From positions 35,361,007 through 35,425,006 of the forward strand of contig CM067086.1 in NCBI GenBank assembly GCA_034008185.1: a stretch of 64,000 nucleotides of DNA, given 5' to 3'. The notes under the pieces are model-generated. The model saw only the letters and a list, made by a program, of their open reading frames with translations, did not search any database and was not told where the DNA came from. Within the stretch, counting starts at the first letter, position 1. Each line of letters begins with the position of its first letter. This document shows, one piece after another, positions 27,101 through 40,454 of this stretch. The DNA comes from Gorsachius magnificus (taxonomy: Eukaryota; Chordata; Aves; Pelecaniformes; Ardeidae). The position numbers and the translations under genes are program-made.

Positions 27101-27679
27101 ATTAGAGGAGAATTGTTTCTCATTTAACTGGGTCATCTTTATAAAACTAAGGAGTCTTTAGCAATTAGTGGCCTGTTGAATTATGACCATCCGTTTACAT
27201 TTCTCCTGCAGTTTCAAATGAAAGAATATTATTCAATTTATTCTCTGAATTATTATATTTGTGAAACCAGCCAGAATAATCTGTATGCTTAGACTGTGAA
27301 ATGAATGCTTCTCTGGAAAGCATCACTTTAAGCCTATAGAAATTTCACTTTGTTCTATTCTTACCCATTTGTCCACATAGTAGACACCTTGTGGCAACAC
27401 AGTTTAAAATATTCACTGTATGGTGTGCTTTCGTTACATAGAGCTGATAGACATCTACCATATTCAGCCAGAAATGTCCAAATCTTGTCCTACATTTGGC
27501 AAGTTATGCTCAGAAGGGAAACTTCTGAGTATATATTTATATTCATGTATATATTTATACACAGATATATAAAATGTACTTACAATATAATATATAATTT
27601 ATAAAATAAGTGTTTATATTATAGAATATATTTATACTTATACATATACTCGGTATCAAAATAGGGGAATACACTGAGG

Positions 27680-28508
27680 ATTCTGTTGGCACCTGTGCTG
27701 GGTCTGATTACCTTGGTATTTTCACTTATGACCTGGATAATAGAATATTAAGTCTGTAGCCACCAGCTAGTTGTGAGAAGCTTCGAATGTACTGGAGTAG
27801 GCCCTTGAGAAAGCTTTCATTTACCAGAGATATGGTCTGAAAGACAGGGATAAGCACAAAGCTAATACAGTTAACCACAAGTTTAATACAGTTAAGGATA
27901 TTCAGCTACCTAAAAATAAGATGAGGTACAACTGGCTAACTGACTAGGTAATAGTTTAGCAGAAAGGATGTTGGTATTGTAACAGCTCACAAGAGGAACA
28001 GGAATTGTCAAAATCTGGCACTACTAAAAACGGAAAACAAAGCTGATATTTCAATAGAAGCATTGCTTGCAAGACAATCTGCTCAGCCATGTCTCAGTTA
28101 GGAACTGCATCTAGATTGAGGCGCTACAGCCCTTCATTAAAAATGTTTACTAACTGTAAAGAGTCGAGAAGAGCAAGAATGATGAAAAGTGTAAAAGTAG
28201 TCTCTGAGAAAATAATTGAATTATTATGATTGTTTAGTCTAGAATAGAGAAGGTTGATTGGGATACACACTAAGTGTCATCAAGAGCATACAGCTGCTGC
28301 AAAGAAAAATGATGAAAAACTTTCTAAGAGTAAGGATACCAAAGGAATGCAGAACAATTTTGGATAGGGAGATTGTGTTTCTGTACTGGGAGATCTTGAA
28401 GAAAATTTGTTTAGAATGATACACATGTAGTTGATATTGTCTTGAAGTGCAGAAATGCTTTGGATGACATTTTGAGTGCCTTTCCAACCTTGTGATTCTG
28501 TTACTCAA
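27680..28508 (+). mobile_element. Old, heavily decayed CR1 copy, plus strand
   Basis: The sequence keeps the order of CR1 landmarks: a 'tattttcacttatgacctggataat' reverse-transcriptase block near 27717, a 'ggtattgtaacagctcacaa' block near 27972, a 'tgtttagtctagaatagagaagg' block (equivalent of LFSLEKR) near 28230, and the 3' end 'gcctttccaaccttgtgattctgtta' at 28480-28503. No frame is conserved. The high divergence suggests insertion well before the other copies. Boundaries are approximate. Confidence 0.75.
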
Positions 28509-31500
28509 TTAAAAGGCATAAAGTCCACTTTCTGTCCATCGTTCATTGACAGAAACAGCTGGCTATCCTGTTTTCCAGAGCGGAAGCACTTTCATGATTT
28601 CCAAACTTGTTGCTTTTGTGTCCGCCAGAAAAAGGCTTATTAATGGAGATACACTAGTTTCTAGAGGCTATCATCCTGACATGAAGACAAAAGTATTAGA
28701 ATTTCAAATGCAGTTATTAAAACAGAAGGTATTCTAACAAGTATGTGGGAAAAAAAGGAAGGGAAATTAAGAACCTTCTGGTAACATAACTTCTTAAAGG
28801 ACTGCATAGAGGGTGGTTTTATTTATTTTTAGGAATATATTAACTTATTTTGGAAAAACATAGTACATTCACTTGATAGTGATACAAGATAAAAATAATA
28901 CTGTTTAAATGAAGGTCACATGTACCTTTCCGGTACACTTATATACTCTTGAAGTTTGCTATGGTAAAGCTCATCTGGGCTTAGAAGCTCTGCAAAGTAT
29001 GTGGCTGCTCATGCTTCTTCCATCATGCACTACTTCAGAAAATTTAGCAGCTTTGGAACAACCTCTTATTTTTTTCCAACTCTCCATCCTCTGAAATACT
29101 TCAGGAAGCCCTTATTCTTGTGCATTTATCTGCTCAGTATTATGTAGGTAATGATCAAAACAAATATTCTATTTTTTTACATATTATGTCTTGAAATTAG
29201 AATTTGTCTTTTCTGCATGGGGAGAATTTACTGTTTAGATGAATATGTTAGTTATGTCCCAATATTAGAGCAAAATAGTGTGCAATATATTTCAGAATTA
29301 ATAAATGTAATTCTTCTGTCATAAGAATGCTTTTGAAGTGTAAGACTAAAAACATTATAATCTTATATGAGGTAATATAGTGCAGTGATTTTTTGGATGT
29401 GATATCTATGACATGGAAAAGAGACTATTGCTTGCATCCTGACTTTCCCAGAAACTCTAGATAGATTAATAATGTATAGAAGACATCGGATTTCCTAGGA
29501 TAGTTCTGAAGTGGTTGAATTTGCAGCAGGCAAAGGTGAAGGTACTGGAGAAAAATAAAGTTCATTAGCACTTCAATATGAATCAACTAAATTTCTTTCA
29601 GGTTTTGACTAATTCAGTTAGCTTGATCCAAATATGTAAGTTACTGGTATGATGCAGCTTGGCAATATACATTGGATCTAAAAGTGTTTACACCACGTAA
29701 GTTGTTGTGGTCTTTAGTTTAGCTTTTTCAAATGCACATAGTTGGTCCCACTTTCAAAATCACTTAGAAGTTACAGCTTCTTGAAAATGAAGAAGAAAAA
29801 GTGCTAGATTCACAAGGTTATTTTAGTACATAACTTGAATTTAGGTATTGATTCTATTGGACATTTACACTTTAAATGCCTTTTGAATATGACTCCACAT
29901 GCTTGTGAAAGTGCAACAGTTAATCTAGGTTGTTTTCATAATCATTTCTATATGTTCTTATGCTTAGATTTAATTGTAGCATTCTGGACATATGATTTCT
30001 GCACCTATTGTATTATCCACTAACACTTGCATTAAAGCATTTGTCTGGGAATGTATGGTTTATTTAAAAAACCATATTGTTACGTTATATTTCTGAAATT
30101 GTAAATGGACTTCAGCTATAAAGTTTTATGTACCAAAAATGTATAACTGTAAGTAGATTCAGTACAGTACCTTTAAGGTTCATAGCTGTTTATGAAAACA
30201 AGGAAAACTGAAAACAATTAGCATATTAAGACTCTAACCTATTTTGCTGAAAAAAAAATCAGTTGTTTTTGAAAGAACTCAGCTTGCAGTAGACTTGAAT
30301 ATAAATTGAAGGATTTAACATCTTTCCCAGATTCTGAAAGTCTTCTATTGATGTTTTCATACCAGATGGACTGAAGTTTTAAGTGCAAACAATTTTGCTT
30401 TCGTTCATTCTAAACTGTTAACGTTTCTTGTCTGTACATATCCATGCATATTTTTAAGCCGATAGGCACACGTAATTGTTTTCAAGCCATAGGTTCTCCC
30501 TTTCCTCTTTAATTTGCAGAGCCAAAATCTGTTCTTGTAGTACCAAATAGAAGGAAGGCAGAATTAGGACATATATTTTGGAATGAAATAAAAACCATGA
30601 TTCATTATGTATTAAGCTATGATACCCTTAAAGCCTGAAAAAGAGGTAATTTGGAAAAGAACACTCCTTTGCTGTGATTTATTCCATGTGAATTCTGTAG
30701 CTCCATTGCTGGGCTTACACGTGTTTTGAAGTTGCATTAGTTTTTCCAATATATTTGAGCACTTGTTAGTAACTTCTCCACCAAAACTCAAGTATTTTCT
30801 ATACTTTTTCAAGAAACAGGATAGTTGGATGTTTGTGATGCCACTCTGTCTTCATCCTACAAAAAAAAATGAGTAAATGTCAAGTAATTTGTGTCAGGTG
30901 TATGCTCCAAATGAAAGTCCATCAATCATTTTTGGCCCTTTAGTGCAATGATTATCATTTCAAAGACGCAGGAGGACATTAAAGATAATGGCTTTTCTGT
31001 TGTCTATTATCTCTAACAGACTTCACATAATTATTAACATGTGTTCTCATTTAAGAAGAGTGTCAATATTTTGAGTGAATTGCATTTTTTTAACTGAAAG
31101 GGATATGTCTGTCAGCAAGTTTTTTTCCATCTAACTAAATGAGCAATTACAATTAATGAATTTTGTGTTTCCACAAGAAGGGCAGATATTGCAGAAATGT
31201 TGGAAGCTTTGCAGAGTTGAAACACAATGACTGTCTTCAGCTGTCTGCATAAGATAATAAACAGTGTTCAAACTTCAGTGAAGTAGTAAAATGCTGGTGC
31301 GTGCTCTTCCGAGGCACTCTCACTTTCTTCTTATTTTTTGTGCTGTACTGAGAAGCATGAATATGCATTTCCTTGTTTGCCACAAAGCTCCGCAGTCATG
31401 TAGGATATGGAAAGTATCCGTAGAGGGTAAATATCTGTTCTGTGGCTTTGTCTTGTTTTTACAGTTTTGATAGGAATAAAGATACTAAGATAAGTTTCTT

Positions 31501-32369
31501 ACTGGCTCATTTCTTACCTCCTATTTTATTCTGAGAATTCATAGCAAAAGGCTAAAAATAGTGGGGTTTTTTTAATCCAATAGAATTGCAAATAGAATTA
31601 TATGTCTCCTAAAATATTTTTAAAATATTTTAAAAATATAAAGCTATGGTTCATCCATGTTAAGTAAAAATCATTAAACTTGGCTCTCCTCGAGTAGGAA
31701 TAGAAGAGATAATGTCTGGTCTTCTGAAGTTCCGTTGGGAACTCTTGGGGTGTTTATGTAGAATGGCTTGAGGGGTGTACTTCCTCGCTTGTGCAGGATA
31801 CTCTTCCTCTGCTTGAGCAGGGTTTCAGCAGACTACTTATGGGTCCAGGCTGTTGACTTCACATAAAAGTTAATGAGTGGGAAAGGAGGGAAACACTGTG
31901 ATATGCAGGACAGCTCTTTTAGCTTATGGTTTCTCTCAGTAAATTTAAATATTATGGAAAGAACCCATGCACCAGCAGGAGGAAGGATTTAGCTTCTAAT
32001 CACTAAAGTAAACTGAATCTGTTCAGATTTCAGCACCACTAAGTGTCCTGGACAGAATGTAGACATTACAGTTAGACAAAACAGTGAAATCTGTCATATA
32101 ATATTTAATGAAATACATTTCTGGCTACATTAGAGAAACACCTTTTAATGGAATGACAATAATTTATGGATGTATTCAAGCTTCAGTATGTCTCCACTTT
32201 TAAATTAGATGATAAATACTTGAAAGATGTAGAAAGAGCACTTCTATACAGCAAATCAACTAACGTAATAACATTAAAAACTAGTGGGGGAACACCACAT
32301 AGAGCCAATAATGTTATGGATCAGTGGATTAAATGAATTAGAACCAGCAGTCACAATTTTGTTGCTGAG

Positions 32370-32530
32370 CCAGAAGATGCCGCATCCGTTACAATGATAC
32401 ATTCATAGTCTGGAGGAGCGGCAGGCAGCTGGCAAGCCCTACCGGCTGGCACCACAGCATCAACTGGCGTCAGCTGAATTTTGGCTGCTTACCTGTCACT
32501 GCCAGCTGCAAGCAAGTCCCAATATGCTGA
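32370..32530. other. GC-richer patch in intron, unexplained
   Basis: About 160 bp (gccgcatccg...gcggcaggcagctggcaagccc...) clearly richer in G+C and CpG than its surroundings. One + frame is open from about 32400 to about 32540, with no recognised product and no good splice pair. It is a possible conserved regulatory element or relic. Confidence 0.3.
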
Positions 32531-35106
32531 GAGGTGATCAGTGATTTGTCTTTTAAAAGCACAGACTAAATAGTTCAATGCAGTCTTTACAAACTTTCAT
32601 TTTATTTGCCTTATGGTTTTTATGACCTGGAAAAGTGCTGATTTTTTTGTGTCTCCTCTCCATTTGGAATTCACACATGTCTAATTCCCTGTCAGCGACT
32701 TCCCCAGAATAATCAGAATTTGGGGCAAAGTGAGCATCCCTGAAAATATGTTCTCTGTTTTGCTACTAATTACATATTTTCATTGCAAAATCTTTTAAGT
32801 TACACATTGGTTCTAAAAATCTGTGCTGAAAGTCCTATGTAATACTTAGCCTTACAGTTGTGTTTTTAGAGTAGTCTTATCCAAAATTTAAGCTATTCTG
32901 TTGTCTTGTTGCTCCATTTTTGCTCTCTAATGAATATAATATTAGCCTTCAGTCACAGATTTCAGCTGGCTGAAGCTATTTCAGGTAGTCTGAGTCTAGT
33001 TTGATGCCTGGTAATTGTGACCATGTGTACATTTGTCTAAAGTGCATGTGGACATACAGTTAGCTGGTCATTTTAAAACATGAATCTCTGGTTTAGCTTT
33101 TCAAATTATACAGGGTCGTCTTTAAATTTCTTTTCACTAATCTTTTAAGGAGGAAGTCTTGCTTAGCATATCTCTCATATCTGGACAATATATTAGCACT
33201 GAAAAGTACTTTAATAGAATGATTTCAAATGTGATATTGTCCTCAATGGCTATAGTCTGGAAAGGTTTTGCCTCAAACTAGGCATGTCTAATGGGGTTTA
33301 TGACAACCTATGAATTTGCCCCTGAACAAGGTCAACTTGGAGGTCATGAATGCTATACAAATTGCATACTACTCAAGCCTGTAATTATCCCTGTAAGAAG
33401 TTAATGTGCTGCGGAGTTCAGCAAATTCATGTAAAGCTTCAGAAATGACCATGATAAACTGAGCAGTTACTTACATTTGCTCTGAAAAATCAGTCAACAG
33501 GATGTGATGCTTACAGAGCATTCATTTATGGTAACTCATAGCCAAATCATGTCTGCTTGTGTACTCAGGAGGTAAAGAGCCTGAATTCTTCTTCATTTGA
33601 AGAAAACACTTTAAATATTAGTACTTTCTTAATATCCAAAGTGCATGCTGTACATATAGGCTGAAAAGGGCTCTCAAGATAGATTTTATTTCCAATTTTG
33701 GCAGAAAATATGCAACATCTACTTTAACATACATTCATTAAATGTTGAGTCCCTACAGGAGGGACATAAAATATGTCAGATCTTTGTTGAAGGCAGCATG
33801 TATTCCAACTTGTTCATGTATTGTCCAATTTGAGTACTCTGTAAATAAGAACTAGGCATTTTCAGGTGAAAAAGTCACTATTATTTCTCTTTTTCTTGTA
33901 TTTTTCCACTACAAATCTACTTTTATATAGGTGAATGACTAAGTACTTGCACAGTTAAATATTCCTAAATTCCATAAAACATAAGAAGCATTTGTATGAG
34001 TTAGTATAAATTTTGTCAGTTAACTGTCTTTACTCTAAGCATCTATAAGAATATTACAGGGATGAGAGATATCAATTACTTGAAGTTTTTAATTTTATTA
34101 AATTGTGTCACCCAACTATTAAAATTAAAAGAAAAGGTTGGAAAAAAATTGGGAAAACTTAGGTATTGTTTTAATTTTAGATCGTTAGTATTTTTGATAG
34201 TATTTGTTGAATCTTTTTTAATTCGTATAAATTATGTGCTGCTGTCATATCTTCCTTACTACATAAATCAAAATCACAAATGCCAACAGTCCAAATATTG
34301 TGGGAAATTTGATATTGGCATTTCTGCTATCTGAACTACACTTCTAAAATTCTGATCGCTTAATTTTCATTTCTTTATTATGGACCGATCCACGTCAGTA
34401 TCACCAACTTCAACCAGCCAAAATAACTTCCTCAAGGTTTCCCTCCCTCCTTTTCCTTCTCCTCCCCCCACCCGACATCTGAAAAGACTACAATCCGCAT
34501 ACCAGTGTATTACACTAACAAGTGTCTGTTGCCCAAAATGTGAATAAAATCCTCAAATCCTTGTGAAGGGTCAAGGATGTGGAAGAAGCACATTCGGACA
34601 AGAGTGATAGAAATCCTTTCAATAGCCCCTAGAGTTCCAAAAATAGTGTTGAGAGGTCGTAAGACGACAATTCTCCAATTCTCCTTGGTCAGGAATTGAT
34701 CCTTAGTCAAAAAGTTAGACTTAAGTGTGTTCACACTGAAATATGAACTAGCAGGCAAACTAAGGAACTTGTGACGTACTCAGTGTCTCAAATAGTTCTG
34801 ACATGATAACCTTAAGGAGAAGGGGAAAATGTATATTCCAGAATAAATACCTGATGTACCCTTTTTTTCCTTCTTAATAGCATCCTTCAAGTAAGAGGTG
34901 ATGTTCTTTACTAGACCTGGTGAGAATTCAAGCTTACATTTATCAGCCATTTGTTAAGGTGGAGAGCATAGAGATAAGATGAAGGTCTTACTACCACATT
35001 TAGTTAATAAAAAAGATTGATGTTTGGAGAAACACTGTCTTCAATGTGAATGAATCCTTTGTAGAGTGTGCGTTCAATCTCAGATCATTTTGCATCATCC
35101 TTCTAG

Positions 35107-35194
35107 ATTATCAAATTGTTGGATGGAAAACGATCTCAAACTGTGGGAATTTTAATATCCAGTTTGCACCTGGAGATGAAGGATATTCAACAAG
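35107..35194 (+). CDS. FMN1: FMN1 exon: FH2 core containing the actin-contact Ile
   Basis: 88 bp after acceptor catccttctag, leaving in phase 1 at caag|gtaagt (strong donor). Encodes residues 316-344, [16 protein letters not shown] then [13 protein letters not shown]. Aligned by eye to the family, Ile330 (in TVGIL) falls where mDia1 has Ile845, a residue needed for actin assembly by FH2 domains; that correspondence is inference. The exon lies between introns of nearly 11 kb and 10 kb, so it is the most isolated coding block in the window. A base-count check confirms that 88 bp plus the 62-bp next exon equals exactly 50 codons. Confidence 0.96.
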
Positions 35195-36283
35195 GTAAGT
35201 GTTTCTTACACTTCATGTATCATATTTGCATGGATATTTTATCATAGCTCTCTTCAGAGAATTTCTTACATTACATAATGTGCTTTGAATATAGTAATCT
35301 TAAAGATATCAGAAGAAACATTCTTCCAGTATATTCCAGTATATGTAAAAGTTTCACCTGAATAATCAGAATTAAATTTAGGTACAACTCCTCTACTGTT
35401 TCAGTTTGCATATCACTTTCAGTACAGTGTTTTCTCAGAACTGTTCCATATTCCTCCCCTACAGTTCCCTCCTTTTTCTTAAGCAAGTCCTCCACTGATG
35501 AGAATTTAATGGAAGTCTTATATATAAATCTTTTGGGCTTCAAACATGCATTCAGTATTTGTTGAATTTTTAAATTTTGCTTTATTAACAAGATAAAAAG
35601 CACATCCCAAACTGATGTAGCTACCATGTGGCAATCAGAAATACGATACGGCATTTTTCAAAGCGTAGGGCTACTCAGTGCATAAATTCCATTACTGGTA
35701 GAAATTATCCGAGTTTGCCAATACAACTGTAGAGAAATACAGATTTTTCAGAACACTGGGGTAATTCAGATTCTGCTTATGTTCTGAATTTAAAAAGATA
35801 TTGTTTAAGGATATTGTTTATTTCTTTTTCACATTAAAAAAAAGGAAAATATTCACCATTTAAAACAACTGCTGGAAGAATTCAAGTTGATGTCTCCTTT
35901 TTGCTATTGTTTTCCCTCCATCACATGCAAATACTGGATAGAGTGTTGAGATGCTGCTGGCATTGATTATTATTAATTTCAGAAGAGCCTTTGAGCATCT
36001 AGCACTTTAAAAGCACAAGGGCTTACAGATGTCTCTTGGGATGGAGGGAAACAACGAAAAGAAGGAATAACTTTATGCCTGCCAGTATTGTGTGAAAGGT
36101 ATCAGAATGAGATGGAAAAAAACTGCTATTACTAAAGGTCTGAATAATTTGCTGGCAGGAATTACAGCAGCATAAAATAGCAGCTGTATTATAAAAACTG
36201 AGTAGTATTCTTAAGTATCTTCAGAGATATTTTCATGACTTTTCATTTTCCCTGCCATGATGTTCTACCAAAATAGAGCATAT

Positions 36284-36350
36284 CCCCCCCTCCCCCTCCC
36301 CCCCCCCCCCCCCCCCCCCCCCGCCGGCCCATCTACCTATCTATCTATCA
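36284..36350 (+). repeat. C-rich tract (25-C run) followed by short CTAT repeats
   Basis: Ccccccc-t-ccccc-t, then 25 uninterrupted C (36298-36322), then gccggccc and an imperfect ATCT/CTAT repeat to about 36350. The minus strand is a long G run able to form quadruplexes. The length shown may be an assembly estimate. Confidence 0.95.
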
Positions 36351-39300
36351 GTCACTTGATATACTTCTAAAGCCCTCAAAACCCTCTGGCCATATTATAA
36401 CAAATTTAAGAGAAAGGAGTAAGTCAAATGTTTGGGTATGTACACACAAGCATTTTAGCTTGAATCAGCAGTGCACTTTTGAATCAAATCTACCAGTTGT
36501 CCCCTTTGCTGTGTTTGCATTGCAGAGCAGTCTCAGAGTGCACAAACATCCTTCAGAATTAAATTAAATGAGAAGAGGTGCTCTAGGAGCATGCCAGCAG
36601 TCTCTACCTATATCAGGCTTTATATTCCACGGGATCAGATGAGAGAGACTTAAAACTCCTTGAAATGTGTGTAGTGTGAACACTGGATCCTCAGTACCAG
36701 CTGTTGCTGTTTACAAATCCATTTCTACAGTCTGCACTAATAGCATTTGTAGACATAGCTAATGTAGTCCTACAAGTTTAATGAAAATTAGAGTGTTGGT
36801 AGAAGAGAGACACCAGAACAAGTGCTGTCACTGAAGGAAAGTTTATAACTCATCACCCTCTCTATTCTGAGGTAGCAAATGACTGGCCTGTCACCACATG
36901 TGTTGCTCAAGGCAGCAATAGGATATGCTGCCTCTTGCTTATGGAAACAGCTAGGAGATACAAACTGAATTTGGAATTCTGTTAGTGGAACTTTTTTTTT
37001 TTTAAATATATTACAAAGCAGGATGAGTGACTCTAACCAAGATCTGTGTGCAGAGATTATCTCGGGAAAAAAATCAGTTCACCAGACTCAAGGGAAACAT
37101 CTGTTCTGTAGATAGGGTCTTTAGAAATGCATACCACAATGAAGACAACAGTAGAATTATGCTCGTTTCTCTTTTAGTGTGTGTTTATCCCCTAGTATTT
37201 TGTTTAATTTAAATCTGTGTGCAGTCCTGCCTATCAGCAGACAAATTCTTTGAAGACTGCTATAGTCAATGCACTGGATGAAAAAAGACCATAGTGAGCT
37301 AAATAGCTCATGACAACACCTAACCAAAAAAGTGTATGATCATTGGATGGTGAATATCAAAGTTCTTTTTTTTTTTTTTAGAAAGTGAAGTTACAATGAG
37401 CTACCTATAAGAAATATGAAAATTAAGCATTCAGCTCTTTTTTCCAAGCCAGTTTCCACTGCACAATTCAGTATGTGAAAGACAAGAAAGAGAAAAGTTA
37501 ATGGTCTTTGGCAGCTTGTGACAGAGAACGAAGAAACTTGAAGCAAAAGGAAGTAGAAATGAGGAAAAAAAAAGGATATCTAATTTTATTTCAAATTTTT
37601 CTGGAAAGCCATGTACAAGTGAATTTACTGTCTATATACAGTGTACTGGTTACTCTACCTTAAGTAGCAGTTCCAGAAATACAGATACAGAAAAACTGTC
37701 CTCAGAAGAACTGCCCTATGCATACAGTTGCATACAATATTGTAGAGAAGACAAAACAAGAATAATCACAAGAAAAATTACATCCTTCTTTAAAATAGTG
37801 TGAGAATTCTGCATCTCTAGGATTACCCCCTCAAAGCTTCACACCATATTCCGCAGATAGCTCAGCAGTGCAAAACAAGCAAGTGACCATATCTGGCCCC
37901 CAGATGTTTCAGTTTGCATTTGATAATGAGCCAGCTGCCACACTTCAGGAAGGGAATCTCCCCCACATTTGTTTGAGAGAGTGAAGTTCATCCTTTGCAG
38001 AGAAGTTTCAATTCTTTCTGTATTTGAGTACAGTCTAGGGAGAAGACAATGTAAAACTGAGTAATTATTTTGGCTGGTATTGGTATTACATGATGCAGAG
38101 GGAAAGTTAACATTATTGTGCTGCACCTGTCCTAATACTCAGCTTTTTGGTAGGCGGGAGAGGAGGAGAAATCCTAGGTGCTGTAATGGTCTGAGCACAC
38201 TAACACATTTTACTGGTGAATCTGGTACTGAAGAGGGTGATATATTTTCTGATTAGACCACTATTAATAATATTCATTTCCTGAGCAGAAGAAGCAGACA
38301 GAAAACCTGTCTTGTCTCAGTCTGCTATATAGCATCTGCATTTATATTTAAAAATAAAATAGCAGTTATCAAATTGGGCATAGGTTTGAGATTATTTTCA
38401 GGGCTGCTTTTCTGCCTTTTTAAAAACTTTTATAAAGAAGACATGAGGAATAGTTGAGATCAGCTGTTAGGGAAGACACATGCTTTAACACTACACACTT
38501 GGAGAAGTAATCACCATTTCATATCAATGCACTTCTCTCTTACTTTTCCTATCATTGTTCAGCTGAAATATTACAGCTTGAGAGACAAACTTGTGGCTCA
38601 AGACTACTTGTGTGGCTTTGCTGTTGAAATATTACAACTCACTCCACAGTGAGGTGTTTCAGTTCTGTTTCTAATGGGAAATGCTGATTATAACTGTATG
38701 CAAAGACCCTCTGTGGGCCCTGGTCCCAACTTTTTACAGGGCAACATTCCAGTCTCTCAGGCAGTTCCCAGTATAGTAGCTAGCAATAATAGTATACTGG
38801 AGAACACATAATAATACTCTTTTCTGCAGTTTATGACATCTGTGCCGACTTCCCATGAGCTACTGACATCTTTCTTCAAGAGTAAACTGGCAAGATTGTG
38901 GGCCAGCCCAGACAAAAAAAACCCTTTAGTTACAGAAAATGGGATGTAGATAAAATGTAGATGCCTATGTTCAAAAGAGTGATTCTCCCAAATTCCTCCC
39001 TTCTTCCATAGTGCCTGCATTTTGCCACTAAAATTGTTGGGGATCAGAAGTTCTGCTTCTGTACGTTTCTGGAAGTAGTTCACTGTCCTATACTGCTGAT
39101 TTCCATCAGGGTGCATTAACTAGATGGTCTCACATGCTGGTATATTTTCCTTGGGACCAAATCTTTGAGATGCGGTAGATCACACCAGATGCACACTTTA
39201 TAGATTATTGCACTCTTTGTGGCAAGAAAGTGCCATATTACTCCACACAAAACAGCTGCATGCTTGCTAGTACATTTGCCAAGGCAGGAATTTTCTTTGT

Positions 39301-39604
39301 TTTCTTTCCTAGATTTTAAGCAATTAGATATAATGTCTGAGACTCCATTTATTAAATCAGAGTATCACTAGCCAACCCATAATAGCATGTATGGGGACCT
39401 GGTATGTTTACTGTGCATTTGGAACATTCTTCTGTTCACCAACAATGTATTTACATTGTATCTATGCAGAGGCACATTAAGATTTGAAAATATTAGAGAA
39501 ATGTGTCTGGTCACACTTAGATGGGATGGATTAGAATGGGGTTTTTTAAAAAGCCTAGGTCATGCCATCTGCTTTTGTAGATTCACTTTCATTATTGGAT
39601 TTTA

Positions 39605-39619
39605 TTTTTTTTTTTTTTT
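39605..39619 (+). repeat. Poly-T run, 15 bases
   Basis: Homopolymer run of 15 T in intronic DNA. No linked retrotransposon is recognised on either side. Confidence 0.9.
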
Positions 39620-40428
39620 GGTTGCTCCTCAAATGTGGAATATGTTTTCACCGTAGTGGGACTGTAAAGATATTCTGATGGTGACCAATGCAAGTAACTA
39701 TCATGCCAGTCTGCATGAAAATTTTTTGTGTGGCATTGTAGGAGGGGAGCAACTTTCTAGAAAGAACACATTTATGATACTATTGTGCAATGTCAGTCAA
39801 CCGGTTGAAAAGTGTTTGATTGGTCTTCTCCAACTTTTTACCCTCCATTGTCAACATATTGGAGTAAATAATGGGAAGAATGTGAAGAGCAGATTAATTC
39901 ACCCAGACTGATGATCAGTCCAATAATCGTTCTAATTCTGTATTACGTTTCTAATCATCCTGGGATTTCTGTGTGGTCTTCCTCTAATGAGAGGCCATAG
40001 AAATTATATAAATAGGTTGCATCATCTCAGTGCATTTTATGGTTTATGGCACATCTAAACTTTAGAGTTCAGTATCGTTGTTAGCCAAGCACTTTTCTTA
40101 GCATCTGAAGGACTACGTTTTAAATGTATAAGGCAAGCTATTCCAAAGCAAGTCCAATTGGCTGACCTTAGTGTGCTCAGAATTTCTGAATCCCAATTTG
40201 TGTTGTAACCATATCATGCAGCACAAATAGTTTCACAGTTACTTTCTCTATTATATTTTGGAAATTCTTTTGGATAAAGATAAATGCTTTGGAATATTTC
40301 TTAGGTGCACTATATGAAAAGAGTTTCATTGGGGTTTCAACTAAAATATTTTTCAGGATGGAAGTATAGATTATAAAGGTTTAAAAACTGTTGTTCCAAA
40401 GTTGTGTGACTTCCATCTACACAGTATA

Positions 40429-40454
40429 TTATGCATACTGTATACCATGCATAA
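40429..40454. repeat. 8-bp perfect inverted repeat
   Basis: TTATGCAT at 40429-40436 and its exact reverse complement ATGCATAA at 40447-40454, separated by 10 bases. It is short, so it may be chance in AT-rich DNA. Confidence 0.8.

Larger units (their letters stand above)
24172..35106 (+). other. FMN1: FMN1 intron (10935 bp)
   Basis: Starts at a weak GTATTT donor and ends at ttctag. It contains an old CR1 relic (27680-28508), AT-rich microsatellite-like sequence around 27530-27650, a possible cryptic exon at 28629-28728 and a GC-richer patch near 32370-32530. The remaining DNA shows nothing I can name. Confidence 0.85.

Noticed and set aside
34062..34334. 90-aa hydrophobic open frame in the 11-kb intron
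   Set aside because: AT-rich DNA commonly yields Leu/Ile/Phe-rich frames; no other coding signal.
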